A stretch of DNA of 9,426 nucleotides, taken from contig CAMPJU010000037.1 of assembly GCA_946886995.1 (NCBI GenBank), forward strand, positions 1 to 9,426. Direction: 5' to 3'. The notes under the pieces are model-generated. The model worked only from the letters and a program-made list of their open reading frames with translations. It was not told the DNA's origin and made no database searches. Numbering within the stretch: position 1 is the first letter of the stretch; every line of letters starts with the position of its first letter. Both the position numbers and the translations under genes were made by a program. This DNA comes from an uncultured Lysobacteraceae bacterium. Its GTDB lineage: Bacteria > Pseudomonadota > Gammaproteobacteria > Xanthomonadales > Xanthomonadaceae. This document shows, in pieces, positions 6,706 to 9,426 of the stretch.

Positions 6706-8769
6706 TCAGTCGTCGTCGTGGCGAGGCTTCCAGGCCTCGGCCAGCTTGTGCTGCACCTGCGCCGGGACCGGCTCGTAGTGGCTGAAATCCAGGGAATAGC
6801 GGCCACGCCCGGCGGTCACGGATTTCAGTTCGGCGGCATAGCCTTCCAGTTCGGACAGCGGCACCTGGGCCTTGACCACGATCTCGCTGCCCTTGATCGC
6901 ATCGGTCCCGCTGATGCGCGCGCGCTTGGCCGCAAGTCCGCCGCTGATGTCGCCCATGTGCTGCTCGGGCACGGCGACCTCCAGGTCGACGATCGGCTCG
7001 AGCACCTGCGGCCGTGCCTTCTGGACCGCGTCCAGGAACGCCTTCCTGCCGGCCGCGACGAACGCCACTTCCTTGCTGTCGACCGGGTGATGCTTGCCGT
7101 CGTACACCACCACCCGCACGTCCTGCATCGGGTACCCCGCCAGCGCGCCGGTGGCGAGCACCTGCCGCACGCCTTTCTCGACGGCGGGCAGGAACTGTCC
7201 GGGGATGGTCCCGCCCTTGACCTCGTCGACGAACTCGAAGCCGGCGCCGCGCGGCAACGGCTCGACCCGCAGGTACACCTCGCCGAACTGGCCGGCGCCC
7301 CCGGTCTGCTTCTTGTGCCGGTGGTGGCCTTCGGCGCGGCTGCCGATGGTCTCGCGATAGGCGATGCGCGGCGGCCGCGAACGCACCTCCACGCCATGGC
7401 GTTCCTTCAGCCGGTCCAGCATCACCCGCAGGTGCAGGTCCGACAGTCCGCGGACCACGGTCTCGTTGGTCTCGGCCTCGTGCTCGACATGGAAGCACGG
7501 GTCTTCCTCGGCCAGCTTGTGCAGGGCGGTGGCGAGCTTCTGTTCCTGGCCCTTGCTGGCCGCCTCGACCGCGAGCCCGAACATCGGTTTCGGGAAGTCC
7601 AGCGGGGCCAGGTGGATCCGGTCCTCGTCGTGGCTGTCGTGCAGTACCGCATCGAAGTGCAGATCCTCGACCTTGGCCACCGCCGCGATGTCGCCGGGCA
7701 TCGCCTGGTCGATCTCGACATGCTCCTTGCCCTGCAGCTTGAACAGGTGCCCGACCTTGAACGGCTTGCGGCCGTCGTCGACGAACAACTGCGTGTCCCG
7801 GCGCACCGTGCCCTGGTACACGCGGAACACGCCGAGCTTGCCGACGAACGGATCGTTGACGACCTTGAAGACGTCGGCGATGACGTGGGCGTCCGGATCG
7901 GGCCTGGCCTCGACCGGCGTCGCGGCATCGCCGCTGCCCCTGGTGAACGGTGGCGGGTTGGCTTCGCCGGGGTGGGGGAACAGCTTCCCGGCGACGTCCA
8001 GCAGTTCGCGGACGCCGGCGCCGCTGCGCGCCGAGCAGAACAGCACCGGGACCAGGTGCCCCTCGCGCAGGCACTGCTCGAACGCGTCGTGCAGTTCCTG
8101 CCCGGACAAGCCGTCCTCGCCCAGGTCCAGGTAGTGCTCCATCACCGTTTCGTTGACCTCGACCACCTGGTCGATGATCTTCTGGTGCCAGTCGGCGACC
8201 GGGCCGAGGTCGCTTTCGCCCGTCGCGGATCCGAAGCAGTCGACCACCTTCGTGCCGCCATCGGCGGGCAGGTTCAGCGGCAGGCATTCGGGGCCGAACG
8301 TGTCGCGCAGCTCGGCGAGCACGCGTGCCGCGTCCGCGCCTTCGTGGTCGATCTTGTTGACCACCACGGCGCGGCAGAGTCGGCGCGCCTTCGCGTGTTC
8401 CATCATCCGGCGCGTGCCGTACTCGACGCCGTGGTCGGCATCGACGACCACGAGCAGCGTCTCCACCGCCGCCAGTGCCGAGAGGGCGGGCCCGCGGAAG
8501 TCCGGGTACCCGGGCGTGTCCACGAGGTTCACGTGCACTAGCTGTCTTCCAGCCGCGGCGTGGTCGATGCTCGCGATCGCCGCATCGAGCGAATGGCCGC
8601 GCGACTTCTCCATCGGGTCGAAGTCCGAGACCGTGCTGCCGCGCTCGATGCTGCCTGCCGCCTGGATCGCGCCGCCGGCATGCAGCAGGGCTTCGAAGAG
8701 CATGGTCTTGCCGGCGCCGGGGTGGCCCGCGAGGGCCACGTTGCGGATGTCTTCGGTGCGGTAGGGCAT
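6706..8769 (-). CDS. fusA2: Elongation factor G paralogue (EF-G2/FusA2 type translational GTPase)
   Basis: This 687-residue protein has the full EF-G architecture. The GTPase domain covers about 1-270, with P-loop GHPGAGKT (15-22), DTPGYPDF (84-91), NKID (138-141) and SARSG (246-250). Domain II follows at about 290-385 (ADVFKVVNDPFVGKLGVFRVYQG), then domain III (394-465), domain IV (467-595, with YDGKHHPVDSKE at 556-567 for the tip loop) and domain V (596-670, HMGDISGGLAAKRARISG). Two GTPase positions differ from canonical EF-G: DTPGH is DTPGY (Tyr88), and the switch I RGITI motif reads RGHSL with Ser60. Such changes are typical of EF-G-like paralogues, which often do not replace FusA in translocation. 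The start MPYRTEDIRNVALAGHPG is supported by GAGGAGA 7 nt upstream. The open frame extends to 9387, but that part overlaps osmC antisense and is spurious. The gene is divergent from osmC. Confidence 0.93.
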   Translation of the reverse strand: MPYRTEDIRNVALAGHPGAGKTMLFEALLHAGGAIQAAGSIERGSTVSDFDPMEKSRGHSLDAAIASIDHAAAGRQLVHVNLVDTPGYPDFRGPALSALAAVETLLVVVDADHGVEYGTRRMMEHAKARRLCRAVVVNKIDHEGADAARVLAELRDTFGPECLPLNLPADGGTKVVDCFGSATGESDLGPVADWHQKIIDQVVEVNETVMEHYLDLGEDGLSGQELHDAFEQCLREGHLVPVLFCSARSGAGVRELLDVAGKLFPHPGEANPPPFTRGSGDAATPVEARPDPDAHVIADVFKVVNDPFVGKLGVFRVYQGTVRRDTQLFVDDGRKPFKVGHLFKLQGKEHVEIDQAMPGDIAAVAKVEDLHFDAVLHDSHDEDRIHLAPLDFPKPMFGLAVEAASKGQEQKLATALHKLAEEDPCFHVEHEAETNETVVRGLSDLHLRVMLDRLKERHGVEVRSRPPRIAYRETIGSRAEGHHRHKKQTGGAGQFGEVYLRVEPLPRGAGFEFVDEVKGGTIPGQFLPAVEKGVRQVLATGALAGYPMQDVRVVVYDGKHHPVDSKEVAFVAAGRKAFLDAVQKARPQVLEPIVDLEVAVPEQHMGDISGGLAAKRARISGTDAIKGSEIVVKAQVPLSELEGYAAELKSVTAGRGRYSLDFSHYEPVPAQVQHKLAEAWKPRHDDD

Positions 8770-8776
8770 GGGGCCG

Positions 8777-8783
8777 TCTCCTC
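8777..8783 (-). promoter_or_regulatory. Shine-Dalgarno sequence of the EF-G-like gene
   Basis: Read leftward, GAGGAGA ends 7 nt before the ATG at 8769. It decides that start against the much longer upstream open frame. Confidence 0.75.
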
Positions 8784-8824
8784 GCCAGGAGGCTCGGCCT
8801 GACCGGCCGGGCCGGGGGGAAGCC

Positions 8825-8864
8825 AGCCTCCTCCCAAGCCCGGGGCGGGTCAAGCGACCCCGCC
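8825..8864 (-). promoter_or_regulatory. Candidate EF-G-like promoter with overlapping inverted repeat
   Basis: Read leftward, TTGACC (8848-8853, 5/6 match to the -35 consensus) is followed after 17 bp by GAGGCT (8825-8830), a weak -10 that keeps only the A at position 2 and T at position 6. The -35 lies in an imperfect dyad, GGCGGGTC (8844-8851) and GACCCCGCC (8856-8864), with a one-base bulge and AAGC loop. The dyad is between two divergent genes, so a shared operator is possible. Support is weak because GC-rich dyads arise easily here. Confidence 0.3.
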
Positions 8865-8902
8865 GTGACGCCGCAGGGCCTACGCTGGCCGCCCACCTCC
8901 GG

Positions 8903-8907
8903 AAGGA
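8903..8907 (+). promoter_or_regulatory. Shine-Dalgarno sequence of osmC
   Basis: AAGGA lies 9 nt before the ATG at 8917, within GGAAGGAACG, and supports that start. Confidence 0.65.
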
Positions 8908-8916
8908 ACGCACGCC

Positions 8917-9348
8917 ATGGGCATCTCGCGCCACGCACTCGCGCACTGGGAAGGCGACCTCAAGCAGGGCCGCGGCAAGCTGAGCACCCCAGCCAGCGGA
9001 CTGATGGACGGCACGCCGTACGGTTTCAACTCGCGTTTCGGCGACGCGAAGGGCACCAACCCCGAGGAACTGATCGCGGCGGCCCACGCCGGCTGCTTCA
9101 CGATGTTCCTGGCCAACAAGCTCGCCGAAGCGGGCCATCCGGCAACGGCGCTCGATACCCGCGCCGAAGTCGACCTGTCCACCGAGGGCGGTCCGCAACT
9201 CTCCGCCATCCGCCTGAAGCTCACCGCCGACGTCCCCGGCATCGACCCCGCGAAGTTCCGCGCCATCGCCGACGACGCCAAGACCCATTGCCCCGTCTCC
9301 CGCGCCCTCTCCGCCGTCCCCATCGACCTCTCCGCCACCCTCCAGTGA
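8917..9348 (+). CDS. osmC: OsmC family thiol peroxidase (osmotically inducible protein C)
   Basis: This 143-residue protein has the same length as E. coli OsmC. OsmC reduces organic hydroperoxides with a reactive cysteine pair and works as a cytoplasmic homodimer. Both cysteines are present: C60 in AAAHAGCFTMFLANKL and C125 in AKTHCPVSRAL. Other family-typical segments are the N-terminal AHWEGDLKQGRGKLST (9-24), FNSRFGDAKGTNPEELIAAA (37-56) and the end CPVSRALSAVPIDLSATL. It is read divergently from the EF-G-like gene with 147 nt between the starts. OsmC genes are usually stress- or stationary-phase-induced; the promoter here is too GC-rich for me to assign sigma boxes. A REP-like element begins 5 nt after its stop and may end the transcript. 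The Ohr subfamily is less likely given the length and the C60/C125 context. Confidence 0.94.
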   Translation: MGISRHALAHWEGDLKQGRGKLSTPASGLMDGTPYGFNSRFGDAKGTNPEELIAAAHAGCFTMFLANKLAEAGHPATALDTRAEVDLSTEGGPQLSAIRLKLTADVPGIDPAKFRAIADDAKTHCPVSRALSAVPIDLSATLQ

Positions 9349-9352
9349 TCTT

Positions 9353-9385
9353 GTAGGGACCGCTTCGGCGGCGAACGCTTTCGCC
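9353..9385 (+). repeat. GTAG-type REP-like element downstream of osmC
   Basis: The stretch starts with GTAG (9353-9356) and contains two overlapping potential hairpins: CCGC-TTCG-GCGG (9360-9371), and GGCGAA (9370-9375) with TTCGCC (9380-9385) around CGCT. It resembles the abundant xanthomonad element GTAGGAGCGGCTTCAGCCGC in degenerate form, and is related in style to the GTAG REP (SMAG) family of Stenotrophomonas. Its position straight after a stop codon is typical of REPs, which can act as transcript ends or stabilise 3' ends. The following bases to the window edge remain GC-rich and repeat-like (TTGTGGCCTCACTTCGGGTC). Confidence 0.6.
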
Positions 9386-9426
9386 AACAGCCGGCGCGCG
9401 TTGTGGCCTCACTTCGGGTCGCCGTC

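Noticed and set aside
6588..6806. N-terminal extension of the HU-like frame
   Set aside because: It overlaps the 3' end of the EF-G-like gene and has no homology-like sequence; MAKKKA is the typical tailed-HU start.
6703..8541. A 612-codon rightward open frame opposite the EF-G-like gene
   Set aside because: It is the antisense shadow of a well-conserved GTPase, with no start signal or recognisable motif. The same applies to the 777-codon leftward frame at 6605-8938.
8770..9387. N-terminal extension of the EF-G-like frame by 206 codons
   Set aside because: It is the antisense of osmC, and a good Shine-Dalgarno sequence precedes the internal ATG at 8769, where the GTPase domain begins.

Overview
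This window looks like ordinary chromosome from a high-GC gammaproteobacterium, most likely family Xanthomonadaceae in the Lysobacter/Luteimonas/Xanthomonas range. Three signs support this. GC is about 70% by eye, with strong G/C preference at third codon positions. An Rrf2-type SUF regulator sits directly upstream of sufB, as in xanthomonads. A GTAG-type REP element lies at the right edge, of the kind common in Stenotrophomonas and relatives. There is no phage, transposon, tRNA, rRNA or CRISPR array, and coding density is about 90%.

Left part (1-1519): the start of a leftward SUF iron-sulfur assembly operon. An IscR-like regulator with three cysteines is followed 11 nt later by sufB, which runs off the left edge. 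The regulator's upstream region holds a TACAAT -10-like box inside a 21-bp dyad, and a second perfect 8-bp inverted repeat.

Centre left (1520-4346): two rightward genes. One encodes a small SET-domain protein lysine methyltransferase with an intact post-SET zinc motif. The other encodes a 747-residue exported protein of the DUF5916 family, with a CBM9-like domain and a predicted outer-membrane barrel. The latter meets the leftward lipoprotein gene tail to tail, only 7 nt apart.

Centre (4354-6136): a leftward pair made of a membrane-anchored M23 (LytM) peptidase with all catalytic residues, then a proline-rich low-complexity lipoprotein. Divergent from the pair is a small secreted CHRD-domain protein. 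These are cell-envelope functions.

Right part (6149-9348): a strong terminator, a leftward HU-like nucleoid protein with a Lys/Ala-rich N-terminal tail, and upstream of it a leftward EF-G paralogue (FusA2/EF-G2 type) whose GTPase centre carries non-canonical residues. Divergent from the EF-G paralogue is osmC, a thiol peroxidase of 143 residues. The window ends in the REP-like element.

I see no clear new multi-gene system. The points most worth following are the SET methyltransferase encoded near a lysine-rich HU-like protein, the altered GTPase centre of the EF-G paralogue, the M23/lipoprotein pair, and the dyads in the SUF regulator's promoter.
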